From: an uncultured Eggerthellaceae bacterium
Lineage (GTDB): Bacteria > Actinomycetota > Coriobacteriia > Coriobacteriales > Eggerthellaceae
Assembly: GCA_934668515.1 (NCBI GenBank)
Contig: CAKUNS010000019.1
Coordinates: 1-33,603, forward strand
Length of the DNA stretch: 33,603 nucleotides
Direction of reading: 5' to 3'
Part shown: in pieces, positions 7,943-15,060 of the stretch
Position numbering within the stretch: position 1 is the stretch's first letter
How the letters are laid out: each line of letters opens with the position of its first letter
Made by a program: the position numbers and the translations under genes
Notes under the pieces: generated by a model
Databases searched by the model: none
What the model was told of the DNA's origin: nothing
What the model saw: the letters and a program-made list of their open reading frames with translations, nothing else

Positions 7943-8131
7943 TTAGTCTTCCACGACGTCTTCGATAGCGCCCATGGGGCACTCCTCAAGGCAGTCGCCG
8001 CATGCGATGCAGGACTCCTCGTTGACGACTTCTGCGGTGCCGCCGGAAATCTCAATGACCTCCTGCGGGCAAGCATCAGCGCAGATGCCGCAACCGACGC
8101 AATCGTCGGCGTTGATAATCGGGTGGGACAT
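7943..8131 (-). CDS. 2[4Fe-4S] ferredoxin
   Basis: Small electron carrier of 62 residues with two bacterial ferredoxin cluster motifs: C11/C14/C17 with C21 (CVGCGICADACP) and C41/C44/C47 with C51 (CIACGDCLEECP). This is the clostridial-type 2[4Fe-4S] fold used for low-potential electron transfer in anaerobes. I start at the ATG at 8131, with AGGAG five bases upstream; an in-frame ATG at 8152 would add seven residues and lacks a good ribosome site. The mature protein is acidic. It lies downstream of hypE on the same strand, but 249 bp away and with a promoter-like sequence in the gap, so it is probably a separate transcript. Its redox partner cannot be named. Confidence 0.93.
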   Translation of the reverse strand: MSHPIINADDCVGCGICADACPQEVIEISGGTAEVVNEESCIACGDCLEECPMGAIEDVVED

Positions 8132-8255
8132 GATCGCTCCTCTCGCCATCACGGATCTTCGTAAGCGCCTACGCGATCCGACGTCTCATCAGCATCGAAA
8201 ATCGCGGTATGCGGCACCCCCGCCGCACGACGCATTCCTTGTTTTCCCTAGGCGC

Positions 8256-8283
8256 AAGATACCATGTAACGGATATGCGTCAA
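8256..8283 (-). promoter_or_regulatory. Candidate sigma-70 promoter of the ferredoxin gene
   Basis: On the minus strand TTGACG (8278-8283) is followed after 16 bases by TATCTT (8256-8261). Transcription would start near 8249, leaving a leader of about 115 bases. The hexamers match the consensus at 5 and 4 of 6 positions. Confidence 0.45.
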
Positions 8284-8380
8284 GCGTTCAGAGCGATTAA
8301 CCTGTGACCGTAGCCTACGGTTAGGTAACGGCGCAGGTGGAAGACACTGTGCAAAACGACAATATCCAATCGCGGCCCAA

Positions 8381-9403
8381 TTAGCAGATGCGCGGAAGCT
8401 GTTCTCCGACCAACATGTCCAGAATTCGCTTGCTGCCAAGCGGAGTTTCCAGGTACACCTTCGGACCGCGCTCGGGAACCATCTCGGCAACCTCACCGAC
8501 AATGGCAGCATCGACACCGTACTTGTTGGCGTGCATGGCTGCAAGAGCCGCCTCGGACTGATCGGCAGGCACAACGCAAACCATCTTGCCTTCGTTGGCA
8601 ACCTGCATGACGTCGTAGCCAAGCATATCGCATGCGCCCAGAACAGCGTCTTTCACGGGAACGTCCGCTTCCTTGACAAGCATGTCAACCTGCGATTGCT
8701 CGGCAAGCTCGTTCAAAGTCGATGCCAAGCCGCCACGCGTAGGATCTCGGAAGCATCGCGTATCGGGGGCCGCCGCAAGAACCTCAGCAATGAGGTGGTT
8801 GAGTGGGGCGGCGTCGCTTTCAACCGGAGCTGCAAACGAGAGAGACTCACGGCAGCTCATGATGGTGATGCCATGGTCGCCAAGCGTGCCCGTGACAAGG
8901 ATCTTATCGCCGGGCTTGCAGTGCGCCCCCGACAAATCGACACCTTCGGGAATGAAACCGACGCCCGAGGTGTTGATGAAAACGCCGTCGCCGTGGCCCC
9001 GGTTAACAACTTTGGTGTCGCCCGTGACCAAATGCACGCCAGCTTCCTTTGCGGTTTCCGCCATGGTCTGGCAAATCTTTTTCAAGTCCTCGATCGGGTA
9101 GCCCTCTTCAAGAACGAATCCGCAGCTCAGATACTTCGGAACAGCACCCGAAGTAGCGACGTCGTTCACTGTGCCGCAGATGGCCAGCTTACCGATGTTG
9201 CCGCCAGGGAAGAAATGAGGAGTGACGACAAAGCTGTCCGTGCTGAACGCAAGGCGCTCGCCTTCTTTCGGACCAGGCAATGCCGCTGCGTCGTCACCGC
9301 GCATCAGCTCCTCACCTGCATATGCGGCGAAGAAAACCTCATCGATGATGCGTTTCATCATGGTGCCGCCCGAACCGTGGCCGAGCAATACCTGCGTATC
9401 CAT
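8381..9403 (-). CDS. hypE: Hydrogenase maturation protein HypE
   Basis: HypE takes the carbamoyl group from HypF onto its C-terminal cysteine, dehydrates it with ATP to a thiocyanate, and donates cyanide to the iron of [NiFe]-hydrogenase. The 340-residue protein has the AIR-synthase/PurM-like fold: GHGSGGTMM (8-16), RGDDAA (35-40), STDSFVVTPHFFPGG (54-68), CGTVNDVATSGA (76-87), VTGDTKVV (126-133) and DPTRGG (220-225). It ends exactly in the diagnostic PRIC, so the acceptor C340 is intact. SelD and ThiL are relatives but lack this terminus. The ATG at 9403 has AGGA seven bases upstream; an in-frame GTG at 9409 is less likely. The gene lies 54 bp after nikR on the same strand. No hypABCDF is present here. 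Confidence 0.95.
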   Translation of the reverse strand: MDTQVLLGHGSGGTMMKRIIDEVFFAAYAGEELMRGDDAAALPGPKEGERLAFSTDSFVVTPHFFPGGNIGKLAICGTVNDVATSGAVPKYLSCGFVLEEGYPIEDLKKICQTMAETAKEAGVHLVTGDTKVVNRGHGDGVFINTSGVGFIPEGVDLSGAHCKPGDKILVTGTLGDHGITIMSCRESLSFAAPVESDAAPLNHLIAEVLAAAPDTRCFRDPTRGGLASTLNELAEQSQVDMLVKEADVPVKDAVLGACDMLGYDVMQVANEGKMVCVVPADQSEAALAAMHANKYGVDAAIVGEVAEMVPERGPKVYLETPLGSKRILDMLVGEQLPRIC

Positions 9404-9457
9404 TTCCACTTCCTTTCATGCCGGGAATCCAACAACGATTCACCGGTTTTCATTCAA

Positions 9458-10012
9458 TTAAGCAAGGGGTGTGTGAGTTGGCTTCGCATAGGATCGGTCA
9501 TGCGTGTGAACATGATCGTGAGAGTGGGCGAGGCCATCTTCATGATCATGGACATGCCCGTGGACATGACCGTGCTCGATGCCATCCTCATGGTCGGAAT
9601 GCTCGATCGCGGTGGTAACCAAACCGCCGTTCTTCACGCCTTTGACGCCGAAGACCAAATTAGCGAAATCTTGAACCTCGGATGCCTCGCCTTTAAGGAT
9701 CATTACCTCAAGGCAGCTATCACCGTCCATGTGAACGTGAGTCGTCGACACCACCATCTGCAAATACGAATGCTGAATGACCGTGAGCTTGTCTTGAACG
9801 TCAGACTCGTGATGGTTGTACACAATGGTAAGCGTGGCCATGACGTCGGTTCCCGGAATGCCGCACTCGTCGGCGTCCAAGGCATCGCGAACCAAATCGC
9901 GCACCACCTCGCTGCGGTTCTTGGCCAAACCGCGACGTGCAACAAGTTTGTCGAACCTCATCAAGAGGTCCTCGGGCATGGCAACCGAGAAACGCATCAA
10001 ATCGTTCTTCAT
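9458..10012 (-). CDS. nikR: Nickel-responsive regulator NikR with histidine-rich tail
   Basis: NikR is a ribbon-helix-helix DNA-binding protein with a C-terminal ACT-like domain that binds Ni(II) and then represses nickel uptake genes. Residues 5-48 form the RHH domain (LMRFSVAMPEDLL, then SEVVRDLVRDAL). The square-planar nickel ligands of E. coli NikR (H76, H87, H89, C95) align with H81, H92, H94 and C100 at identical spacing. Residues 1-136 match a normal NikR. The remaining 48 residues are an extension with 14 histidines between H138 and H180, interspersed with Asp, Glu and Gly, as in nickel-storage tails of HypB or some metallochaperones. The start lies 9 bp after the preceding stop, suggesting translational coupling. 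It probably controls its own operon and hypE. Confidence 0.94.
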   Translation of the reverse strand: MKNDLMRFSVAMPEDLLMRFDKLVARRGLAKNRSEVVRDLVRDALDADECGIPGTDVMATLTIVYNHHESDVQDKLTVIQHSYLQMVVSTTHVHMDGDSCLEVMILKGEASEVQDFANLVFGVKGVKNGGLVTTAIEHSDHEDGIEHGHVHGHVHDHEDGLAHSHDHVHTHDRSYAKPTHTPLA

Positions 10013-10021
10013 GGCAGGCTC

Positions 10022-10276
10022 TTAGACGAGGTTGACCTGAACGTTCGCTGCGGATTCCGCATCCTCTTCAAGCGCATCCTTAGCGTCGCTCAGCAAAGCA
10101 CGGACGGCGTCAAGCTGAGCCATAACCTGATGCAGCTTCTCGCCGACGGTCGGGAAACCGGCGTCCTCGGCGTCGTGGCCCATGTTGTGAGCCCAACGGC
10201 GCTCCACCTTGATGTGATCATCAATCATGTCGATCATCTGCTCGAACTGGCCAGTGTTTACTCCATTAGTGCACAT
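10022..10276 (-). CDS. Small helical protein of unknown function, upstream of nikR
   Basis: An 84-residue acidic, mostly helical protein that I do not recognise. The start is the ATG at 10276, with TAGGAG nine bases upstream; an in-frame extension to 10342 has no ribosome site. It carries a His/Glu/Asp-rich stretch (DDHIKVERRWAHNMGHDAED, about residues 16-35), then KLHQVMAQLDAVRALL, and ends in an acidic helix. Several His and carboxylate side chains could bind a metal. It is the first gene of a tight minus-strand unit with nikR (9-bp gap) and hypE, so a role in nickel handling or hydrogenase maturation is a reasonable inference, but nothing in the sequence proves it. Confidence 0.75.
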   Translation of the reverse strand: MCTNGVNTGQFEQMIDMIDDHIKVERRWAHNMGHDAEDAGFPTVGEKLHQVMAQLDAVRALLSDAKDALEEDAESAANVQVNLV

Positions 10277-10298
10277 TTTCCAACTCCTATCAATCACC

Positions 10299-10323
10299 GA
10301 GCTTGCTATGATTGCGTAAGCTC
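10299..10323. promoter_or_regulatory. Inverted repeat in the nikR-operon divergent promoter region
   Basis: GAGCTT and AAGCTC flank 13 bases within the 98-bp gap between the two divergent unknown genes. It could be a NikR or other regulator site, but it does not match the E. coli NikR operator GTATGA-N16-TCATAC. Confidence 0.3.
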
Positions 10324-10374
10324 TTCTGCTTGCATTGAGCATAGTCTAATTCAACTCGAAAGAATGTGAAAATC

Positions 10375-10830
10375 ATGCCGAGCGGTAACATTTTCGGCGC
10401 ACCGCTTCGTGAAACCATCGATTTGTTCTCAGATTTCATTCAGGGAACCGGCGGCGGATACGCTCTCTATCTATCGCAAAACCATCCAACCGATGCCGCA
10501 TTCACCGCCGTGGACAACTCTCTTGCTGCATTGGGCTACGGAAAAGGGGCTTGTTGCTTCGCCGCCATAGCATTTGACGGCATCAGCCTCGACCCCGATG
10601 CCGTGCGCACTTTGGTCGAAGGGCTCGATCCCGTGATCTTTATTGCCGCCGATGCTCGATCAAACGCTGTTCTTTCGCAGGCCTACCGCGTATCCATCGC
10701 CGCCAACGCACCCCTGCGTTTGATGGGACGCAGCGGCGTTGCCTTCGAGAACTTCGAGCAGATGATCAGCACGCCCGACGGCAAGCAACGCGCCTGGGCT
10801 CTGCTGAAAACCCTTCCGAAAAAGAACTGA
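10375..10830 (+). CDS. Conserved-looking hypothetical protein divergent from nikR operon
   Basis: A 151-residue soluble protein with no motif I recognise, no signal peptide and no membrane segment. It opens MPSGNIFGAPLRETIDLFSD and alternates predicted helices with short hydrophobic strands (CCFAAIAF about 52-59, DPVIFIAADA about 84-93), suggesting an alpha/beta fold. The start could be the ATG at 10375 or an in-frame GTG at 10366; neither has a strong ribosome site, and I prefer the ATG. It is transcribed away from the nikR operon across about 100 bp and converges on the ABC ATPase gene. Codon use resembles its neighbours, so it is probably a real gene. Function unknown; nickel-linked control is possible from position only. 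Confidence 0.72.
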   Translation: MPSGNIFGAPLRETIDLFSDFIQGTGGGYALYLSQNHPTDAAFTAVDNSLAALGYGKGACCFAAIAFDGISLDPDAVRTLVEGLDPVIFIAADARSNAVLSQAYRVSIAANAPLRLMGRSGVAFENFEQMISTPDGKQRAWALLKTLPKKN

Positions 10831-10933
10831 CGCCATGCTCGAAAGCACAGCGCCAATTAATTGAATAACGCATACACACCTCAAGGGTAAGCCCATGCGG
10901 ACGACCAACCCTCAGCGAAATCGAACCTGCGTT

Positions 10934-11680
10934 TTACTTGATATGACCAATGAAATCCTTGGTACGGGTTGACTTCGGGTTGTCGAACACCTCGGCAGGG
11001 CTGCCCTCTTCGACGATCACGCCGTTCTCCATGAAGATGACGCGATCGGCGACTTCACGAGCAAAACCCATCTCATGCGTGACGACGACCATGGTCATGC
11101 CGCCTTCCGCGAGTTCGCGCATAACATCCAGAACACCGCGAACCAACTCGGGGTCAAGAGCAGACGTAGCCTCGTCGAACAGCATGACGTGGGGATCCAT
11201 CGCCAAAGCACGGGCGATGGCAACGCGCTGTTGCTGACCGCCCGAAAGCTGACCGGGAAGGAAGTCGGCGCGATCGGCAAGGCCAACGCGCTCAAGCTGC
11301 TTGATAGCAATGGCCTCGGCTTCCTCTGCAGAACGCTTGAGAACCTTGCGCTGCGCAAGCATGACGTTCTTTTTCGCGCTGAGGTGCGGGAAAAGATTGA
11401 ACTGCTGGAACACCATGCCAACATGTTCGCGAAGCTTGTCGACGTTGGTAGACGGACCAGTGATCTCCTCACCCTCGATGAAGATGTGACCACCCGTCGG
11501 CTTTTCAAGAAGATTGATGCAGCGCAGCATCGTAGACTTGCCCGAGCCCGAGGGGCCCAAGACGACAACAACCTCGCCCTTCTTGACATCGATGTTCACA
11601 TCTCGCAAAACCTGGGTGTCGCCGAAGGATTTGGAAAGATGCTGGATGCTTACCATGATGTCGTTATTGGATTCGCTCAC
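10934..11680 (-). CDS. Orphan amino-acid-type ABC transporter ATP-binding protein (GlnQ-like)
   Basis: ATPase subunit of 248 residues from the polar amino acid uptake family. It has Walker A GPSGSGKS (42-49), Q-loop FQQFNLFPH (91-99), signature LSGGQQQR (145-152), Walker B VMLFDEAT (165-172) and the switch histidine H202. The spacing and the FNLFPHL segment are characteristic of GlnQ/HisP/ArtP. I start at the GTG at 11680 because AAAGGGG lies at proper distance; the TTG at 11698 has no ribosome site and overlaps the terminator's T-run. No permease or substrate-binding protein adjoins it on either side, so it must pair with membrane subunits elsewhere. A strong intrinsic terminator sits directly upstream of the start. 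Substrate unknown. Confidence 0.92.
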   Translation of the reverse strand: MSESNNDIMVSIQHLSKSFGDTQVLRDVNIDVKKGEVVVVLGPSGSGKSTMLRCINLLEKPTGGHIFIEGEEITGPSTNVDKLREHVGMVFQQFNLFPHLSAKKNVMLAQRKVLKRSAEEAEAIAIKQLERVGLADRADFLPGQLSGGQQQRVAIARALAMDPHVMLFDEATSALDPELVRGVLDVMRELAEGGMTMVVVTHEMGFAREVADRVIFMENGVIVEEGSPAEVFDNPKSTRTKDFIGHIK

Positions 11681-11696
11681 CGAGTCCCCTTTGTTC

Positions 11697-11729
11697 AAAA
11701 AAACATGGCGCGAATGACTGCGCCATGTT
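11697..11729 (-). terminator. Intrinsic terminator or attenuator in the ABC ATPase leader
   Basis: On the minus strand a 10-bp stem, AACATGGCGC with GCGCCATGTT, and an 8-base loop are followed by a run of seven T (complement of 11697-11703, two of them within the stem). It ends only about 16 bases before the GTG start of the ATPase gene. No minus-strand gene lies upstream for it to terminate. Confidence 0.75.
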
Positions 11730-11748
11730 GGATCCGCAATAGATAATC

Positions 11749-11768
11749 AATACATATCCGTCTGTATT
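11749..11768. promoter_or_regulatory. Operator-like dyad upstream of the ABC ATPase
   Basis: AATACA and TGTATT flank 8 bases. It overlaps a TTTACA sequence (minus strand, 11768-11773) that could be a -35 element. A candidate repressor site, by position only. Confidence 0.3.
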
Positions 11769-12138
11769 GTAAAGGCTTTTGCCTGAACAGCGTTGAATTA
11801 TTGCCAAAACCCCGAATGCGTCCATTCGCCCATTGCGAAAACGATGACCGTAGCGGGCAAAATAGCTACCGGAAACATGCGGCAAGACTCCAATCGATCG
11901 TTCACTCGAAAGGCGCATGGCATCGCCGAACCGAAACAAAGGCAACGTTTAAATGTTCCTGAAAATCATTCACTGGCTATATTTTTGTTTTCCCTAACAG
12001 GCGGTCTGCAATACAATCTTACTAAGCGGCTAGTTTTTAGCTGAAATGATTTCGACGCCGACTCTCTGGCGCAGTCAGCCACCTAAATCCGTCACAAGCG
12101 CTCCATTGCTACTTTATTAAAGCGAGGTGCAGCCAACT

Positions 12139-12768
12139 ATGACACGACGACCAGGAACATCAAGTGAAGTCACGAAGGCGAATCTTCTCGCGTCCGCTGC
12201 TGCAGAGTTTTCTCGCGTCCCTTATGAGAAAGCCTCTCTGCGAGTCATCTGCGGGAACGCAGACGTAACAACAGGCGCGCTGTACTTCTTTTTCGATGGC
12301 AAAGAAGACCTTTTTTCCGCAGTGGTCACGCCCGTCATCGAAGAAATCATTTCCATCATCGAAAAAGTCCTCCCAGCTGAATTCCTGCTTCTGCAAGGCA
12401 AAATCACCGAGGAGGAAGCAAACGCTGCCATCGTCAACGAAATCGTGAAGCTCGTCAATGGGAGACGGGATAACGTCGAAGCCCTTGCCATGAACCGTGA
12501 GCACCATCTCGTCGTCGAAAAGCGCACGGAAATCTCTGCTCTTATCGACAACTTTTTCCGCGACTGCATCGACTCTGGCACCGGCCTGACCTCCAAGAAA
12601 CCCGAAACCGATGAGTTCGCAGTCACGTGGCTCACCAGCATATCGCTCACCCTGTTTACGCGACTTCTGTACGACCACGCCTCCGATGAAGAAATCCGCG
12701 AGCGCATTTTGTTTGCAACAACTTTCATCCGCGGCGGTTTCAAAGCCCTCGACTCCAACCCTCGATAG
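12139..12768 (+). CDS. TetR/AcrR-family transcriptional regulator
   Basis: One-component regulator of 209 residues. The N-terminal TetR HTH covers about residues 12-60: KANLLASAAAEFSRVPYEKA, then LRVICGNADVTTGALYFFF and the typical DGKEDLF. The all-helical C-terminal region is the ligand-binding and dimerisation domain and is too variable to predict the ligand. I use the ATG at 12139, with GAGGTG nine bases upstream; an in-frame GTG at 12127 overlaps that site. The TatD-family gene starts 4 bp after its stop, so the two are probably co-transcribed. It is divergent from the ABC ATPase, which is a possible target. Confidence 0.88.
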   Translation: MTRRPGTSSEVTKANLLASAAAEFSRVPYEKASLRVICGNADVTTGALYFFFDGKEDLFSAVVTPVIEEIISIIEKVLPAEFLLLQGKITEEEANAAIVNEIVKLVNGRRDNVEALAMNREHHLVVEKRTEISALIDNFFRDCIDSGTGLTSKKPETDEFAVTWLTSISLTLFTRLLYDHASDEEIRERILFATTFIRGGFKALDSNPR

Positions 12769-12772
12769 CAAT

Positions 12773-13621
12773 ATGGCGCGTCGGGAAAGCGAACAGCTCA
12801 ATTTCAAGGCCGGCTCCGCACCCACCATGAAAACGTGCGTGCCGGCACTTCACGACATGCACTGCCACCTTGACTTCGCACGTGACCCCCGATCATTCGC
12901 TCGCGACGCCGCGCAAGATGGCGCCCATGTCTTCGCGAATACCGTCACGCCCGCAGGCTTTCGACGAGCACGCGAGCTGCTCACAGGATTCAGCAACATC
13001 CACTTGGGCATCGGTCTGCATCCGTGGTACATCGCCGATGCGGATGCGCAAGTCGAACAACTTCTCGCTAGCCTTGATTCAACGAACTTTGTCGGCGAAA
13101 TCGGACTCGACTTCGGTAAGAAAATAATCGAAACCGCCGAGACCCAACAAGTGGTTCTTCGCACGATTCTTGAAGCATGCGGCAAGCAAGGTGGGAAGCT
13201 GATTTCCCTTCACGCGATAAAATCCGCCGATGCAGTGTTGGATATGCTCGAAGCAACAGGATCATTGAATTCTTGCTCCTGTATTTTCCACTGGTTCTCG
13301 GGGTCGAATGACGAGCTCCATAGGGCAATCGAAAGCGGTTGCTATTTCTCAGTGGGTCCTTTCATGGCCAACTCGCGCCGTGGGCGCGAATACATCAAGG
13401 TCATACCTGTAAAGCAACTGCTTCTGGAAACCGATTATCCGTCAACCAACGAAGGCGCGACGCCCGATCCAACAACCGGCGAGCCTCGAGTCGATCTTTC
13501 CTATCAAGATGTACGCAAAGCGCTTGAAATAGCAGCTCAAGTAGCATTAGAACGAAAAGGTGCCGGGGTTTTGCAAGATATCAGCAAAAATTCGTTGGAG
13601 CTTTTCGAGAAGCATTCATAA
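12773..13621 (+). CDS. TatD-family metal-dependent hydrolase
   Basis: Amidohydrolase-superfamily protein of 282 residues, probably a metal-dependent nuclease-like phosphoesterase. Every expected metal ligand is present: H30 and H32 in MHCHLD, E109 in GEIGLD, H147 in SLHA, H173 in FHWFSG and D221 in LLETDYP. The sequence is more divergent than housekeeping TatD but keeps the whole active site. The start is uncertain. The ATG at 12773 lies 4 bp after the TetR stop and would be translated by coupling. The ATG at 12827 gives a start close to the usual family N-terminus, but neither has a clear ribosome site. It is co-directional with the TetR gene; galE follows 102 bp later. Confidence 0.87.
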   Translation: MARRESEQLNFKAGSAPTMKTCVPALHDMHCHLDFARDPRSFARDAAQDGAHVFANTVTPAGFRRARELLTGFSNIHLGIGLHPWYIADADAQVEQLLASLDSTNFVGEIGLDFGKKIIETAETQQVVLRTILEACGKQGGKLISLHAIKSADAVLDMLEATGSLNSCSCIFHWFSGSNDELHRAIESGCYFSVGPFMANSRRGREYIKVIPVKQLLLETDYPSTNEGATPDPTTGEPRVDLSYQDVRKALEIAAQVALERKGAGVLQDISKNSLELFEKHS

Positions 13622-13723
13622 CAATCATTTAACTGCACCCCCATCGCCTGATAGCTGATACCATTACGGTGATCTCATCGAATTGCCCACAAAAGCCGAT
13701 TCGAATCAAACGAAAGAGGAATC

Positions 13724-14854
13724 ATGTCTAACAAATCTTTGGCGAAAGCCCCTCAAGAAACCTGCGTGTTGGTTACCGGCGGCGCAGGCTTCATTGGCAG
13801 CCATACCGTCGTCGAGCTTCTGAACAAAGGCTACAACGTTGTTGTTTACGACGACCTCAGCAACTCAAGTGAAGTCGCGCTTGATCGCGTCCGCACCATC
13901 ACCGGCGTTCAGGACGATCGCCTGCGCTTCATCGAGGCCAACATCCTCGATCGCGATGCCATGACACAGGCGTTTGACGAGAACGACATCGACGTCATCA
14001 TTCACTTCGCAGGCTTCAAAGCCGTTGGCGAAAGCGTGCAGAAACCGCTCAAGTATTACTGGAACAACATCGCAGGCACCTTGGTGCTGTGCGATGTCGC
14101 TCGCGAGCATGGCTGTAAGAACATCGTGTTCTCCAGCTCCGCTACAGTATATGGCGAGCCCGAGTTCGTCCCCATCACCGAGGATTGCCCGAAGCACAAC
14201 GCAACCAACCCGTACGGTCAGACCAAGAGCATGCTTGAGCAGATCCTGACCGACCTTTACGTCGGCGACGACGAATGGAACGTCGTTCTTCTTCGCTACT
14301 TCAACCCCATCGGCGCCCACGAAAGCGGTCTGATTGGCGAAGACCCGAAAGGCATCCCCAATAACCTGCTTCCGTATGTCGCACAGGTTGCTGTTGGCAA
14401 GCTTGCTTGCGTCGGCGTATTCGGCGACGATTACGATACTCCCGACGGAACCGGTGTTCGCGACTACATCCATGTTGTCGATCTTGCCCGCGGCCACGTT
14501 GCCGCGCTTGATTGGATGGGCGGCAAAGTCGGAACCGGCGAGGCCATCGGTCTTGGTTCCATCCAGGGTGCTGCCGATGCAGACGGCAGCCGTCACGGCG
14601 TTGGCATCTTTAACTTGGGTACTGGCACGGGCTCCAGCGTTCTCGACGTTGTTCACGCGTTCTCAAAGGCCTGCGGCAAGGAGATCCCCTACGAGATCAA
14701 GCCTCGCCGCGCCGGCGACATCGCTGTGAACTACGCAGCATGCGACAAAGCCCGCACCGAGCTTGGCTGGGTTGCCGAATACGACCTCGATCGCATGTGC
14801 CAGGACAGCTGGCGTTGGCAGTCCACCAATCCCGACGGTTACGCCACGAAATAA
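13724..14854 (+). CDS. galE: UDP-glucose 4-epimerase
   Basis: Extended short-chain dehydrogenase that interconverts UDP-glucose and UDP-galactose with bound NAD+, feeding galactose use and wall polymer synthesis. It has the Rossmann motif TGGAGFIG (18-25), the S/T-rich SSSATVYGEPE (137-147), the catalytic pair Y164-x3-K168 in YGQTK, and RYFNPIGAHESGLIGEDP (191-208), diagnostic of GalE. The 376 residues exceed the usual roughly 338. Part of the excess is a 20-30-residue glycine-rich insertion around 266-293 (GGKVGTGEAIGLGS, then DADGSRHG). The ATG has AGAGGA seven bases upstream. It is a single gene ending in a strong shared terminator, facing an LCP-family gene. Confidence 0.96.
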   Translation: MSNKSLAKAPQETCVLVTGGAGFIGSHTVVELLNKGYNVVVYDDLSNSSEVALDRVRTITGVQDDRLRFIEANILDRDAMTQAFDENDIDVIIHFAGFKAVGESVQKPLKYYWNNIAGTLVLCDVAREHGCKNIVFSSSATVYGEPEFVPITEDCPKHNATNPYGQTKSMLEQILTDLYVGDDEWNVVLLRYFNPIGAHESGLIGEDPKGIPNNLLPYVAQVAVGKLACVGVFGDDYDTPDGTGVRDYIHVVDLARGHVAALDWMGGKVGTGEAIGLGSIQGAADADGSRHGVGIFNLGTGTGSSVLDVVHAFSKACGKEIPYEIKPRRAGDIAVNYAACDKARTELGWVAEYDLDRMCQDSWRWQSTNPDGYATK

Positions 14855-14929
14855 GCTTCCGCAGTCTGCGCTTAACTGCATTCAATTGCCGGTAAGGCGC
14901 TGACACACTTTTTCATTGCCTGCGAATAC

Positions 14930-14957
14930 GCCTGGATGGCACTTACGGCATCCAGGC
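14930..14957. other. Hairpin downstream of galE
   Basis: GCCTGGATG pairs with CATCCAGGC around a 10-base loop, 75 bases after the galE stop. There is no T-run, so it may be an mRNA 3'-end stabiliser in front of the terminator at 14983-15025. Confidence 0.4.
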
Positions 14958-14982
14958 CTTGCGCAAACGCAACCCCACTCAA

Positions 14983-15025
14983 ACAAGAACAGCCTCCGAC
15001 GATCACCGTCGGAGGCTGTTCTTGT
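14983..15025. terminator. Bidirectional terminator between galE and the LCP gene
   Basis: An 18-bp perfect stem (ACAAGAACAGCCTCCGAC with its complement at 15008-15025), extendable by one pair, encloses a short loop. Flanks are T-rich in both directions (CTTGTCTCT on plus, TTGTTTG on minus). It separates convergent genes and probably ends both transcripts. Confidence 0.8.
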
Positions 15026-15060
15026 CTCTACACTTGCTGCGCAGTGAGTTTCAGATATGA

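Larger units (their letters stand above)
11681..12138. other. Divergent intergenic region, ABC ATPase / TetR
   Basis: This 458-bp stretch is gene-free as far as I can tell. It holds the terminator-like hairpin next to the ATPase start, an AATACA/TGTATT dyad (11749-11768), and a TACAAT -10-like hexamer at 12012-12017 that could serve the TetR gene. Open frames across it have no ribosome sites or recognisable products. Confidence 0.5.

Noticed and set aside
8281..8380. ACCGTAG-C-CTACGGT dyad as the hypE terminator
   Set aside because: A one-base loop and no T-run; it may be a protein-binding dyad but is too weak to call.
8381..9403. SelD (selenophosphate synthetase) as identity of the AIR-synthase-like gene
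   Set aside because: The C-terminal PRIC and the GHGSGGTMM N-terminus are specific to HypE; the SelD Cys/Sec loop is absent.
8531..10369. A 612-codon open frame on the plus strand across hypE, nikR and the 84-residue gene
   Set aside because: It is antisense to three genes with clear family motifs and has no recognisable product; long shadow frames are common at this G+C.
11664..11945. 93-codon minus-strand frame upstream of the ABC ATPase
   Set aside because: No ribosome site or family similarity, and it runs through the terminator hairpin.
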